Source: Pyrrhosoma nymphula (Eukaryota; Arthropoda; Insecta; Odonata; Coenagrionidae). Taken from it: DNA of 64,000 bases. Under the pieces are notes generated by a model. It had not been told where the DNA came from. It ran no database searches and was given only the letters and a program-made list of their open reading frames with translations. Numbering within the stretch: position 1 is the first letter of the stretch; every line of letters starts with the position of its first letter. Both the position numbers and the translations under genes were made by a program. The stretch is taken from contig OY754335.1 in NCBI GenBank assembly GCA_963573305.1, forward strand, positions 56,069,985-56,133,984, written 5' to 3'. This document shows positions 37,361-49,402 of this stretch, piece by piece.

Positions 37361-38427
37361 ACACCGGGCGGTTTTTTTAGTTCTGAAACAAGTTTTTCAA
37401 TCAGATTTAAAATAAATTTTTATCGATTCTTACATTTTTATGGATTTGAATTGGAGTCATTTCCTTCACGCAGCATTGGGCATCTTCAGGAGCAATGTGC
37501 TGACGAAAAATACCATTCCTGAACACAACACATTTTTATACGTTTAGTCCAAAATCGGTTTTCGAAATTTGCGTTTACATTTTGAATTAGGTTTGAATAA
37601 GTTTAAACAAATAGGCTCATCATTAAAATTAAAGAAGACAATTAAATTGTAAAGTTGTAAGCGAATTGAGACTGGAAAACTACTGAAAATTCCAAAAGAG
37701 GAATGTAATTGCACGACCCATCAATATTTACATAAGTCAATTAATTTAGTAATTAGAGGGCAGTTACATTACCGTAAGAGACAACAAATGAGTCAATTGA
37801 AAATAATTTCATGAATATTCAATACCTTGCTATATCAAAATTGTGCTCAATTAGCCTTTATAATAACATTTCCCATTTGTACGAAATGCAATAAAGGAAT
37901 AAGAAACATATGCATTTTTACACTTTGGAGTTACTTTTGAAATCAGCGTATTTTATTTGACAGTCATGTTAATGAATGCCCGTTGTTTCCTTAATAACAT
38001 TTAGCCATTAAACGTAGACAACAAATATTAACGAGTACCATACATTATAAATATAAAATAATAAATAAAGTATTTCGTAATTCCTCAGTTCAAAAGCGTT
38101 TCATGAGTGTGTTAGTCTGAAACCTGAGCTCCATGGAGTGCAAGAGAAATTGCTTATGCGTTACACAGGTAAGCAATTAAAATAAAAAAATGATAAACTG
38201 GAATGAAATTACGAGGAAAACGTTCTCATATATTCAATTTAAGCTGAAAATATGGCGTGGATCATTTCCTCTATTCCCATAGCATTTCCAGAAAAAGAAT
38301 TTTACAAGTACTTCCTGACAGCAATATTTCATGCATCTTTTTCATGCTTTTTGATTTTTCTCTTTTTTTCCTAGTGGAAGGGGCAACACATGTAAAATTG
38401 TAACATAACTTAGGTTCATAATATAAT
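37361..38427. other. Non-coding AT-rich stretch
   Basis: No supported feature; many homopolymer A/T runs. Confidence 0.45.
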
Positions 38428-38640
38428 ATTTCGTACGATCAGAAATTTATTTCCCAGGAGGATGAAACTTCCTAGAGATGAACATAGATAAGCCTTTGGT
38501 CTTAATTAAGCTAACTTTACTAGGCTCTCTCTAGACGTTCTAGCCGATATCTTTTGTTTGGCACCAAAATCATCGAGCGAGCACATCGAATTCGCGAGAT
38601 GCGATTTTCACCGTGGACAATAAACGCCCTCCAATTGCTG
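38428..38640 (+). repeat. Detached partial unit of the 35738-36712 repeat
   Basis: ATTT-TTTCCCAGGAGGATGAAA, CCTTTGGTCTTAATTAAG and GATATCTTTTGTTTGGCACC (with CAAAATCATCG after it) match the second half of the tandem units in the same order and orientation. CGAATTCGCGAGATG follows and is not in the first unit. Confidence 0.6.
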
Positions 38641-41600
38641 CGGTCCATCACCCGCGCCTTGTGCATGCGCTGGACCAAATGGAGGCCATGATCACATCGT
38701 ATTTATGTACCCCATTGAATTAGGCTACATCCATTCTAATCCTACCATCAGCCATGAAGTTATAGCACCAGAATAGATCGCCCCGTAAACGTTACATCGG
38801 CGTACGCCCCATTGAGATAGATTCTAAATAGTTAACCACGTCAAAATTGGGGAAGTCAGTGGAACTGATTGTCTTAACATCCCTTTTCTTTTACTTTCTA
38901 TAACATCTCTCTTTATACCATATTCATGCTTTGTTGATCGAAGTCTATCTGTTGTTAATAATAACTATTTATTTATTCGGCACCATGACGGTGGTTTTGC
39001 GGATTTCCCAACGTCCGCGGGTAAAGGCCGGGCCGATACCGCTCCCATTCATGGCGGACATGATAAGCCAAAGACTGAAAAACCACACCCTAAAGAGGCG
39101 AAATCCTAAAGCTGGGGCCACACTTGATGTTGTTTTTGATATTGCTGCTCACTGCTAAGTAATATTGTTGGCTACACTCGTATTCGCATGCTCAAATTAC
39201 AAACATGTTTGACTTGACTTTATCGTTCACAATAGCACAAAAATAACTGGAATCCAACCGCCACCTGCATTAACATCTTGCGGTTTCTCTCAGAGTACAC
39301 CAAGTGGATAGGTGAAGATGCGAAGAGTGATGACCATTTATTGATAGTCGAGTTGAACTGAAACAATTGAGTGAAACAAAGAGACCAAAAGAGATGTTTG
39401 AACATGACTCATAGTAAGAGCATAACTTTCAGTCGACGTCTGCTTTTGCAACCATGCGAGTCCAAAGCCAGGACGTCATAAAGGATGCCGGAAGTCCGGG
39501 GTAACGTGCGTGAATGCGGTGGCGTTTATTGCCTTAAAAAGCCCAAAGGGGAAAGGGAACGGGAAAATGGGAAAGGACGGACATCGCTCTGTAGCCGTTT
39601 GCTTGCCTTGCACACCCAGGGCGATCTATTTCGGGTTGAATTCGTCAGAGAGAGGGATTGAAAGCCAAAAAGCTTATCGGTGAAGACTGCTGCCTTTCAC
39701 GAATTCCAACGCCCCGTGCAGAGGGTGAGAAGTGACGCATATGACTCAAGTGGGAGATAAGGCGTAAAACGTAGAAAGAAAAGACACACAGAGCATTCCT
39801 CCCTTAAAAAAAACACACGCGACACTTTTACGAGGTCAATATTTGTGCACGAAATTTCATACGGTGTTAGCAAATTTTTTTTCAGATTAAAAGTTGGAAA
39901 ATATATTCGAACCGGCCATTTTCAGTTGGTTGAATATGTCGCTAGATTCTGATTGTGGACGAAAGAGTATCATTTTAGTTAATACCTATTCACATAATAA
40001 TATGAGTAATGCAAACAATTTATTATGATGGATCTATTGACTTATATATCTGATTTATTATGAGGGAGGGAGGGATCTCATTGCATAAGCGAACTCCTTT
40101 TTCACCCATAGACCTACGGGAGGATATTGAAACATTTATTGAAATGTTAAACTATTTAAAGTTTCGATTTAATTCCGGCATCCATCCGTTCCCTCTTCCA
40201 TTTCTTTCTTCTTTTTCTGTCTTCCTTTTTACCCCTCTTCATCCCATTTAGAATAGCTTTAATTTTCCTCCCTCAGTCCTATCCTACCCAACATTATCCA
40301 TTTTATCACAGCCTTTAGCACTACGCTGCCTCCAATGATTTTCTCCATCCACATAATTTACACATCCTTTTTCATCAAAGCCACACTTCAAACGTTAGTT
40401 ATTATCCTCAGCTATTATCTTTAATGTCCAGGTGTCAGCGCCCGCACTTTATTTCAAACTCATCACTGATATTTCATTCACATCCTAAGCTAAAGGTCGC
40501 CGTCACCAATAGTTTTTCCCCGGTGAAATTTCTTTCAAAGCTCTTTTCCTCCTCATTTCATTGGTACTTTGGTTTCACTCAAGATACAACCCAAGCAGAT
40601 AAATATTTCTACTAGTTCTAACTCAAGCCGTACTTTTTCATCTTTCGTAACAATAGTTGTCCCATTTTAAACTACTTTTATAAGAGTGCGAATAAAAAAA
40701 AGTGGGTTCTAGGGATAAAGAATGTCATGGAGGAGATGGTGATAACGGTAGACATAATACAGTTTAAATTTTAATAAAAAGATTGGTACAAGACTTAAAT
40801 GGTGTCTGGAAGAAGGAAAAGAAGAAAATTAACACTCGGGCAGAAGAGAGGAGAAAACTTAGCGGAAGGATGAATAACTATTGGAGAGCAAAAAATAAGT
40901 GTAAAATAAAATAAAATTAATGCATTGGGTTATTTTACGTGTTCCTTAGACGACCAAAATCGAGAGAAGTTATCCCAAAGCTGAATTAAAAATAGCAACA
41001 AGCATAAAGTTATAAATAGGGTTGAAGTTTTTTCTTTTGGTTTTACATATCGGGTTGATTCTTCATTTCTAATATCAAGAAACAATTTCATCAATATATC
41101 TCAGAAGTCTCCGCGGGAATAGACTTATTTTGACGGGTGGAAAAATGATATCAGCGGTTCTTCCTCTTCTGCTTATCAAGGCAAACAATAAATGTAAATA
41201 TTCGTGTGGGGGATTACGGGCCAGTTTCCGCAGATAAGAGACTTTAGACGAGGCCGACTGAGAAGTTAACACCGCTACGCCCTACGGGTATGCTGGCACT
41301 GAGCACCACTCTCGCTTCTCATCAATCGAGCTGGGTGAAACGGATGAGAACAGCTCCGGTAGGAATGATAGATGAAGATTTTCTAATGTTTAAGTGCATG
41401 ACATCAACAATATCAGCTGATAAATATAACGGAACAACAGAAAAGGTCTTAACAACAAAGAGGAAGCGTAACGAATAAAACAAGCTCATTGTTTAATTTA
41501 TTAAAGAGAAACAAGGCCAAATTACAATTTTGAGACTTTTGGAGGGTAAGAATATGAAATTGTGCCTTATATTGTTTTCAAGTGCCTATATGACGACCGT

Positions 41601-42584
41601 GCATGAGCACGTTGGCAATGAGCTGATGAGCCATTCCAACATTGAAAGCTAAATTAAGCCAGATAAGAAAACAATTACAACTGAATATAAAAGATTTTCC
41701 TGTTATAGATCATGAGATACAATCCACATTATCTACGCTTGTACCGTTAACTAGAAGATGAAAGCCTGCAAAAAGCAATTCATATATCAATACCTTCAAT
41801 TTTACAGAGATGAAAAGTATAAAAATGGAATTCTAACTGGTCTCCTCAGTGATTACTTTTGCCAACCCACTAAGGCTGGTGGTCATGGTGTTGATTGTCT
41901 CTCAAGTCTTCGTTTATTTATCACACTTAGTTAAATCCCGAAAAGAATTTCAACCTTTATGTAAGTACCAACGTACCTATTTAATAATCCAAAAGAAAAC
42001 AATATTTAATAACAATAAAAGAGTGGCAGTGACAACTAATTGTCAAAATTCATCATGTCGCATAAGATGCTCGGGCTTAACGTGCGTCACCGGAGAACGC
42101 CATTAATGCGGCACAATGTCAACTGGCCCTTCGTTAGCCTTGCTTATATAACATCATGTCTAATGGATACAATGAGGCAAGGTTTCGTGTTTAAACAAAG
42201 TACGAGGGGTTGTCTCTACAGGCCTTCGCAAAACGATCACTCACATAATTTCAATTGCGGTGGAATATTTCATCGGTTCCCCATGAGGAAGTTTATCATC
42301 TTCCGATTTTGCAAAGAACTTACTAAGAATGAGTGTCTCTGGGCTAATTAAAAGTGAAAGACTCATAGCAGCAATATGCTCACGACAAACGCTTAAAACT
42401 GGGAATGTAAGGTTAACGAAGCGAAAGTAACTAAATAACTTGATTTATGGTCAAACTTGAAACAAAGAATAGAGAGAAGACAGATCTAACATATGGATAA
42501 CATGGAATTTTCAGTGAATCATTAAAATAGGAAGGGCGGAGAGAAACCCGGCGTCATCGTAAGGGATGGGGAGTGATTTCACCA
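38641..42584. other. Long non-coding stretch
   Basis: No gene supported. A C/T-rich stretch at 40180-40330 gives the low-complexity frame 40060-40251. A GC-richer stretch near 39440-39740 has no open frame of note. Everything else is AT-rich and featureless to me. Confidence 0.45.
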
Positions 42585-42853
42585 CCTCTGATTTTGTCAC
42601 GGGTGACCTTTTTGTCACGGCTTTGAACCGAGATAGGAACCGTGAAGTCACAGCTCCGGGAAAAACCTTATTCCGTGTTTCTCGGCTCCCTGCTTTGGAG
42701 TTTAATTGCTCCCGTCATCACAGAGATGTGCAATTCTTATGATCCTGGAAGCTCTTGTGTGTCGATCTCGTTACATTTTTCTCGTTCCGGAACGGTCATT
42801 TTCGGAATATGTGTATCGTGAATCCAAAATCACAACCGTGAAAAAATCACAGG
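42585..42853. mobile_element. TIR-like element with repeated TCACGG/TCACAG strings
   Basis: CCTCTGATTTTGTCACGGGT (42585 onward) and the inverse of the segment ending TCACAGG at 42853 pair at 22 of 28 positions. A second inverted pair, ACAGCTCCG (about 42651) and CGGAGCTGT (about 42890), partly interlaces with it. TCACGG, TCACAG and their complements occur at least eight times inside. This may be a small non-autonomous DNA transposon or a solo inverted repeat. No protein is encoded. Confidence 0.4.
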
Positions 42854-42920
42854 TTTTTGTCATTTCGGCTGTGTCAGTATTGTCACAATCGGAGCTGTAA
42901 TGAAAAATCCCTAGTTTGCA

Positions 42921-43045
42921 TCGCTCTGCGCTCCATCTACGTCTGCACGCTACCATTCGAGATCCCGCTGAGGCAGAGGGTGTTAGGACACTAGCCATAG
43001 AAGGAGAGGTATAGGGAAAAGGGAAAGGGAGAGGACAGAAGTGAA
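42921..43045 (-). mobile_element. LINE 3' end with GATGTA-type tail, copy 2
   Basis: On the + strand the block starts CATCTACGTCTGCACGCTAC (the complement of a GTAGATG tail). It continues GATCCCGCTGAGGCAGAGGG, TGTTAGGACACTAGCCAT and AGGGAAAAGGGAAAGGGAGA. This aligns with the reverse complement of 1026-1178, so the element reads on the minus strand here. Only the 3' end is present. Confidence 0.5.
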
Positions 43046-43220
43046 TTGTATGTGAACGATGAGTCTTATGTTAGTGTAACGCTGTTTTTGCTATAATCAT
43101 TAATGTTGCTTGGAAGGAATAAATTTTTGTACCTATCAGTTTTGCTGTGTATCTCTGTTGTTTTGTAGTTTCTATAAATTCTAGAGGTAAAGTGTGGGGC
43201 TAGAGTAATTACGAAACAAA

Positions 43221-43400
43221 ACGTACCCCTTAATAAAAACTACTGAGGGGTTTCACAGTTTTACTTCCAAATTAACAGACGAAGTGCCGTTCTTACAGAG
43301 CTCTCAAATTGCATCCAAGTGGGCATTGAGGTTCCGTTAAACTATCCACACCACTGCCGGCATTCAGACCAGGACTCTCGGGTGGGCAATGATTTAAACT
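43221..43400 (-). mobile_element. tRNA-derived SINE, copy e (degraded)
   Basis: The minus strand head reads CCCACCCGAGAGTCCTGGTC, then TGAATGCCGGCAGTGGTGTGG, matching the B-box/GGCAGTGGTGGA junction of copy c. Downstream, AAAACTGTGAAACCCCTCAG and TTTTTATTAAGGGGTACG match the ACTGTGGACTCCTTGGCGCC and TTCATTAAGAGTAG blocks with substitutions. It is more decayed than copies a to c. Confidence 0.5.
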
Positions 43401-45788
43401 GATCCAACACCGTTTCGCGGGGCAAAATCTCTACACAGTAGAGCCGAACAAAGGGGTTGTGCGAAGAAGAATTCCAGTGCTGAGGATGATTCGACGAAAA
43501 TCTTTCACGCTGCTTTCTTATATCGTTTTGCTCTCTCCTCCTGCGATAGCGTCGATGGCCCCTAGGGCGCTCACCCATTTCGCCAGGCCTCGGTGACGAT
43601 GGGCTCGTTTTATAACGGGTCTCCCGACGAGTTCACATCCACTCGACGGTGACTTAGCGCGATCACCGGAACTCCACGGGAACGGAAACAGAGATCAGGG
43701 CGACGCGTTGCCGAGGAGATGAAAAGAGTGCGTCAGTGGCTATGGAAGCAGAGCACCAACAACGATTTTAGAAGGGGTTGAAAACAGTCATCAAAACCAA
43801 ATCATATAAAATTAAATAGGCTGCATCAGGCTTCACTTCATAGTAGTAGGTACTTAGTATTCATAATTCAGGATATTAATTTAATATGAAATCAAAGCAC
43901 TCGCACTTATTTACACCTTTTGTATATTAGTTTTACTATGTGCACAACTTATTTGTGCAACGGAGAAGGAAGGGGTCAGTGGAGCCATGGGTTAAAGGTC
44001 GAGAGAAAAGTTATTGATTTTTTCAAGGTTATTTTGCCGGTAAGAAGTGGAGAGAGGGGCGGTAATAAATGCTTATTGTTTCGGTCTACGGAATGCCTGA
44101 TTATCTCCATTTGCTCGAGAGCGTCCAATTTAAGCCTTTGAGGAGGACGAGTAAAATTTCGGGGGCAAATTAGCCAAGGTGATTTTTCTTATAAAGATGG
44201 CATGCAGAACGTAAGGAGGAAAGTCCGATAAAAGTGCAAGTGTTTTGATTTCATATTGAATCACTTGAGTCCGTTATGGTGATTGTCTATTTAAATTTCC
44301 ATATTACAAAGAGTTTTGATGGAAAAACGTCATTTTCAGGTAAACGTATCCGCCTAAGGATGGCCTTGTAACGTCGAGGTAGCATTACTTACCTCAGATT
44401 AAATTTCAACGTGGATGTCATCAATTGAATTCCTTCTACATAAGCATAGTATCATAAGTACATATATAAGAGTAATAAAAGCTCTATGGTTAAGATAAAG
44501 TAACTGGGTTCATATAACTTCCAGCAAGCCAGTATGCATCTCTACGAAAGTGTCTTCTATTCACTCACCGAACAATGACATTAACTAAAAGAAACTAACA
44601 ACTACATAAATATTTAACTAAATCCTAAGATATTATCAATACAAGTATGATAGCATAATTTCTAAGCTATCCATTAGTGAATACAATATTATTAAAATAA
44701 TAAGGATGCATGCATTCTGTTGTTCATTCATTCATTAACTAAGGACTCCTGGATGCAGTCAGATGCACGCCAATGTTGTTCGTTTCTGTCTTATCATAGG
44801 CGGAGTGTTTTTCGAAGGAGGGCGGTAAACAAGAGGAAGTTTTCTAAGACGTGAAACCTTAAACAACTAATCGGTCTCCATATCATGCCTGTCCATCACA
44901 CACCACGGATGTCACACGCTCAAGCAAATCTAGAAAGTCGGACTTTGAAATGGCTTCATCTTCGGCGTGTTCACTCGCTTACCTTCGTCACTGCCATCCA
45001 CCGCCCTTAGAGTCTGGTTTCAAAGAACTTGAGCACGTATTGATAGATAAAGATATATAGATTTATTGTGCCCTGGGAAAAGTCCACTCAAGGCAAACAA
45101 ATATATAAAATGACCACAAAGAAAAAGTCATGTTCCGTAAAGGGATCAAATGCATCAAAATTATAAAAAAATATAAAGAGCATATTTTGATTTAAGTTCA
45201 GTCTTACGTTTTTGAGAATGTACTCAAAATACGGATGAAAATATATATATTATAATATTTGATAGTAATGCCATTTTTTTATGAAACAAATTAGGGATGA
45301 GACAATTTTAATTAATTTTTTCACTAAACTACTCTTACAACTTTACCGTTAATGATTTTATTGTTTAAGAACATTTTTTAATTCTTTATCTGATGAACAA
45401 AGGGAGGAGACTTTTAACACCAAATAGAGTATATTTTGTCTCGTATGTCACGTATGACATACACTTACATCGTATTTTTCCAATATTATAGATAAAAAAT
45501 GGGGAACAATGGCGTCTGTCATGGGGGCTTAGGTACAGAATAGATTGAGTGGCTACGGTAACCGCCAAAACCATAGGTATCTCGACAGTGGCAAATAAGC
45601 ACGCCCATATTATTCAAGATATGTATATCGTTTTGTAGACATTCCTTTATTTAAAGCTGAATTTTTCATTAGCTTTTTTTTCATTAATTTTTGATTTCAC
45701 CGATAAAAGTCGGTAAAACCTTTCACATCGTGTATTATGACATGTAACAATGGACAAGCACAAACACACATACCCTAGGTGGAAAAAA
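43401..45788. other. Non-coding stretch
   Basis: GC- and CpG-richer around 43540-43760, otherwise AT-rich. No exon, RNA or repeat is supported. Confidence 0.4.
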
Positions 45789-45857
45789 AATCATTCAGGC
45801 TGGACCGGAACCCGCGACCACGAGGTAGCAGGTGAACCTTGCCGCCTCCGGGGCTGA
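45789..45857 (-). mobile_element. tRNA-like SINE head relic
   Basis: The minus strand reads CCCCGGAGGCGGCAAGGTTC, then CTACCTCGTGGTCGCGGGTT, then CCGGTCCAGCCTGAATGA. The B-box-like GGTTCCGGTCC and an A-box-like segment are at tRNA-like spacing, with an oligo-T run after. No stable cloverleaf is visible. Confidence 0.4.
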
Positions 45858-46869
45858 CAAATATTATATCATTTTTTCAATTGGTTTTATATAAGAAAAT
45901 ATTATTCCGTGTCACGATTCAGTTAACGCCGAAATTGGGGATTTTTTCAATGTCATGAATTTTAAAACTCAAATCAGCGATATGTCCTGTTAACACACGC
46001 AATGCAAACGAAGAGGACAGCTGGCGACGTCGTTGCTTGCGTTTTTAATGAGATTTGGCATGACAAAGAGTAACTATTACGCGAAGGGCGTTGATTTATG
46101 AAATTCTCGCTGAAGTTTGATTTAACAGTAGTCATATACAGAACAGCTTCGATTATTAAAGTCTCGATTTACTGATGTTCCGTGCAATCCGAAGGAAATA
46201 CACTTATGTTTTGACAAAAAAATAAAACTTGTTCGTTGGGAAATATGTGGTATTGCATGAAAAAACATTTCTATTTAAACTTTTACTTAACCACAAAGTT
46301 TTGGTAAAAGTTTTAATAACAATTTATGTTTTCACAGTTTATATCAGGGTTACTCAAACTTTTCCTGCGATGAATCACTTCGTAAATCCTGAAATTTTTA
46401 ACGGAATACTTGCAGCACTTCTTGCAGCCTTTGCAGCATATACCTATACCATTCCAGGTTTACACGGCACACCTGTTAACTTTCCGCGGAACATTGTTTG
46501 GAAACTCTGGTTTAGATCATGCAGATGAGCGCCAGAATTCGGCGATGGATTTGATTTTCATGAACACAGGAATTCCCAGCACAATTTATCCCTACGAAGT
46601 CACAAACTGAAAATCAAGGCATGGAAATATCTTAATATTGTTGTATTTTATTTTCACTAATATGCTCTCCTAATTTGAGGAGTTTTTGAATATCTGCGGT
46701 GGCCTTATTCTATACTATCTCGGAATATCGAGAGTTCTCTCAAAATTATATTATGCCTTTACTAATGTTTGGGGAAAGGTAGCCCACTTATGTGAAAAGA
46801 GCTGACAAACAACGAAGATGGGCTTTTGAACACACGAAAATCTCCAGTAAGCATATTTCAACCTCCTTG
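45858..46869. other. Non-coding stretch
   Basis: AT-rich. The frame at 46229-46528 is a hydrophobic AT-driven translation without a motif and overlaps another phase. Confidence 0.4.
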
Positions 46870-47090
46870 ACTTTCACAGCCTCGTACTTACTCTCCTCAC
46901 CACGCCTCTATCCCGCTCCACCCCCGCCTTTACCGCAATCCCCCAGCCTCAATTCCTCTCCCTCCATCTCCACCCTCAGACCTTTAGTGCTTTCCCTTGT
47001 ATATCACTACCTCCGCCATCCCGCCCACCCAACTCTTCTCGAGTCTCCTGAGTAAACGCCTCCTTCTTCACTTCATACACCCCTCCGCTC
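46870..47090 (+). other. Pyrimidine-rich block
   Basis: C/T-biased on the + strand (CTCCCTCCATCTCCACCCTC and similar) and GC-richer than its flanks. It is the same kind of block as those at 6300, 7391, 21280 and 62370. Confidence 0.45.
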
Positions 47091-47347
47091 CCACCACAAG
47101 GACCTTTCTCCGGGAGAAAAGTGGCCGAGGAATTTAGGGGGGTGGGAGAAACGGGAAGGGTAAGGTGCGCGCGATTTAGCGATTTATCGACTGCAACAAA
47201 CGATGCTAATGAGATATCGCACGACGATATTTATTTACTGGAGAACTATCACTCAGTGATATCATGCGGATTATCTGTCGGAGAAAATTCCGATTCTTTC
47301 TTTTAACTCTCCCAACTCTTATTTTTATAGCAAAGTTTTATTTCGCA

Positions 47348-47594
47348 GAAATTGCATTGGGAAAAAATTCACCTGGACCGGGAATCGAACCTCGGACCTT
47401 AGGCTTAACGGGCCAATGCGCAGACCACCACGTAAGATTTCAGGATATCCCGGCGAAGATGTATATCAGGGTTTCTCGGGTTCCACACCGGGTACTATGG
47501 TCCATGTTGGCTGACGTTTCGATACTCAAGTCGTGTAGTGTTGAGAGATGAGACCACTACGCTACCCAGGCTTCCTGATTCCTAATGCAATTTG
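47348..47594 (-). mobile_element. Composite SINE / retroelement tail bounded by a 10-bp inverted repeat
   Basis: AAATTGCATT (near 47349) and AATGCAATTT (near 47585) bound the element as inverted repeats. On the minus strand it starts GCCTGGGTAGCGTAGTGGTC (A-box-like). It then has CTTGAGTATCGAAACGTCAG (hammerhead-like 3' half, 47513-47530), GGAACCCGAGAAACCCTGAT, a second tRNA-like start TACGTGGTGGTCTGCGCA, and GAGGTTCGATTCCCGGTCC (excellent B box). Two tRNA-like parts flanking a CGAAACGTC tail suggest a composite SINE. The 99-codon-scale + strand frame across it is a shadow. Confidence 0.55.
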
Positions 47595-48337
47595 GGAAGA
47601 ATTTAAGGGAACTAGATTTTCAGCCAAACATTCGATCAAAGATCGCACTAGTAAGGGAATAAGGACTTCAAAGAAGCCACTACCCGCGTGGATAAATCCT
47701 GTAACATCATTTATACAGTGATTAGCTACGGATGAAGATATTACGCTTCTGCAGAAACTGGCGATGGAAATACTCCTTTGAAATTGCCTTGGGATTTATT
47801 TACTGACTAAACGGCGACGTTTGTCATCCGGTTTTGGGTTTCGGCATTGGGATTTATGAGTCGCGAAGTTCAAGCACCGTGATTTCGCCCTGCTTATTGT
47901 TCCCTCCCCAAAGTTAACTCCGATGTTGACTTTGACATGGCGCATGTAGTGAATTACAACCCAAGTTTCTCGGGGTGATATTGGGGGCGAGAGTCCGCGT
48001 ATCCTACGGGACGTTTAATATGATAAAAAAGAAGCTGTTCCCTGAGTTACGATCCAAGTTGCTCCTTAATTTAGCAGCATCCAAGTTTTCTAAGTCATTG
48101 TGTAAAAGTTTGAATCTCACTATAGTCCCTCGATATACTAAAATTTGGTAAGGACTTTAGAGGCATACCTAAACGCCATGCCTGCGGCAACTTGAATGAT
48201 TTAATTAACATATAATGTCATTAAGGGAAAAAACCTTGGTTCGAGTTCATTAGAAGTGTGGAAATTTTACCAATGTTTCTTTCTCTCTCTCTTGAAGATG
48301 GATACCTATGGTTTCCACAGGGTTAGTGCCAATACTC
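47595..48337. other. Non-coding stretch
   Basis: No supported feature. Confidence 0.4.
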
Positions 48338-48440
48338 ATTCATATAAACTGTGATTGTACAAAATTGTACTTGATAATGTCACCTTAGCGATGTAACAAG
48401 TCAACTTAAAACAAATGAGAGTGAAAATAACAGTTTCATA
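48338..48440 (+). repeat. Degenerate foldback with hammerhead-like core (type A)
   Basis: The core at 48370-48402 reads CTTGATAATGTCACCTTAGC, then GATGTAACAAGTC, closely matching the type A cores at 26695 and 32943. The outer arms AAACTGT and ACAGTTT (with imperfect extension) pair weakly, so the hairpin is largely decayed. Confidence 0.5.
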
Positions 48441-48599
48441 ATCAATTCGGAGACAGTGGATTTTCACAAAGTAAGGCCTGAAACAATAGTACTAATCTAA
48501 GGCTTGTAGCATGAAAAGCGCTCCAAAGTTCTAATGCACAGCTCTCGCCAAAGATAGCGACATATGGTTGCGAAGAACGGCAAAGGAGTAATGACGAGG

Positions 48600-49110
48600 A
48601 ACGGAGGTGAAGGTTAGGAGAGGGGGTGAAAATACTTTGCAGTGGTAGTGAAACTTGGTGGCAGTCGTCTACGTATAATGTCAATGAGGGTTGGCTAAGG
48701 AGCGGAGGAGAGTGGACAGAACGTGGTAGGCAACGCTTCCAACAAAACTGCATTTGCTTCTGCTGCTGCTTCCAACATAACTGCTTCCAACATAACCTGA
48801 AATGGCGGGATAGTATTAGCAGGGAGTTTCACGACAGTGTTTACGATTAAAACAAAGCTGTATCATAAGACATTGATATTGTTCACAACCAATCGGAGAG
48901 TCCCATCTAAAAACTTTGATTGAGAGCCTTTGAGAGCATTTTAGTTATACGAATAAAATATTGAGCATTTTGAATGTGACAATGAATGCTTACGACCTCG
49001 GGAACCCTGATAGTCAGACGAGGAGACTACCTTACTCCCTAGGAAGGAAATTCGTAGGGAGGGTACTTTTCCGCTAAAAAGGGTCTTGTGCGAAACTGAT
49101 ACTAAGATTC
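48600..49110 (+). repeat. Dispersed repeat, copy 1 (GAAACTTGGTGGCAGTCG type)
   Basis: The segment starts near TAGTGAAACTTGGTGGCAGT (48645). It then carries GGAGCGGAGGAGAGTGGACA, AACATAAC, TTTCACGACAG, TTACGAT-AAACAAAG, GTTCACAACC and GGAGACTACC-ACTCC in the same order as 54800-55475. Copy 2 contains an extra ~230 bases holding the foldback at 55028-55200. The element type is unknown. In minus-strand translation both give a peptide around DCHQVSL. Confidence 0.65.
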
Positions 49111-49335
49111 GCTACCACTTTACGTCTAAAAGTCATTTCGACTCATATTTGAATTGGCCGGTGAATAGCACACAGACTTGTCAAAGTAAACAAAGGCACT
49201 CAGCAACTTCCTATACACTCGCAGTGATCGGTTTTTAGCGAACACCTCTCTCCAGTCCCTATACCGTCGACTGCTCACCTGCCGCCAGCTTTAGCGAGGT
49301 CTACAAACCCGTTGTTGGCATGTACCGACGGTACG

Positions 49336-49402
49336 ACTTTCAGGGGGTAATTTTACATGCACGGTACATTGTAGCGTGCATGTAAAATTACCCCCTGAAA
49401 GT
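49336..49402. repeat. Perfect 28-bp palindrome with 11-base spacer
   Basis: ACTTTCAGGGGGTAATTTTA plus CATGCACG (49336-49363) is matched by its exact reverse complement at 49375-49402. The spacer is GTACATTGTAG. Just upstream GTACCGACGGTAC (49322-49334) is a second, 13-base palindrome, and GTAC recurs at the start of the spacer. The absence of any mismatch suggests a recent event or maintenance. Confidence 0.95.
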
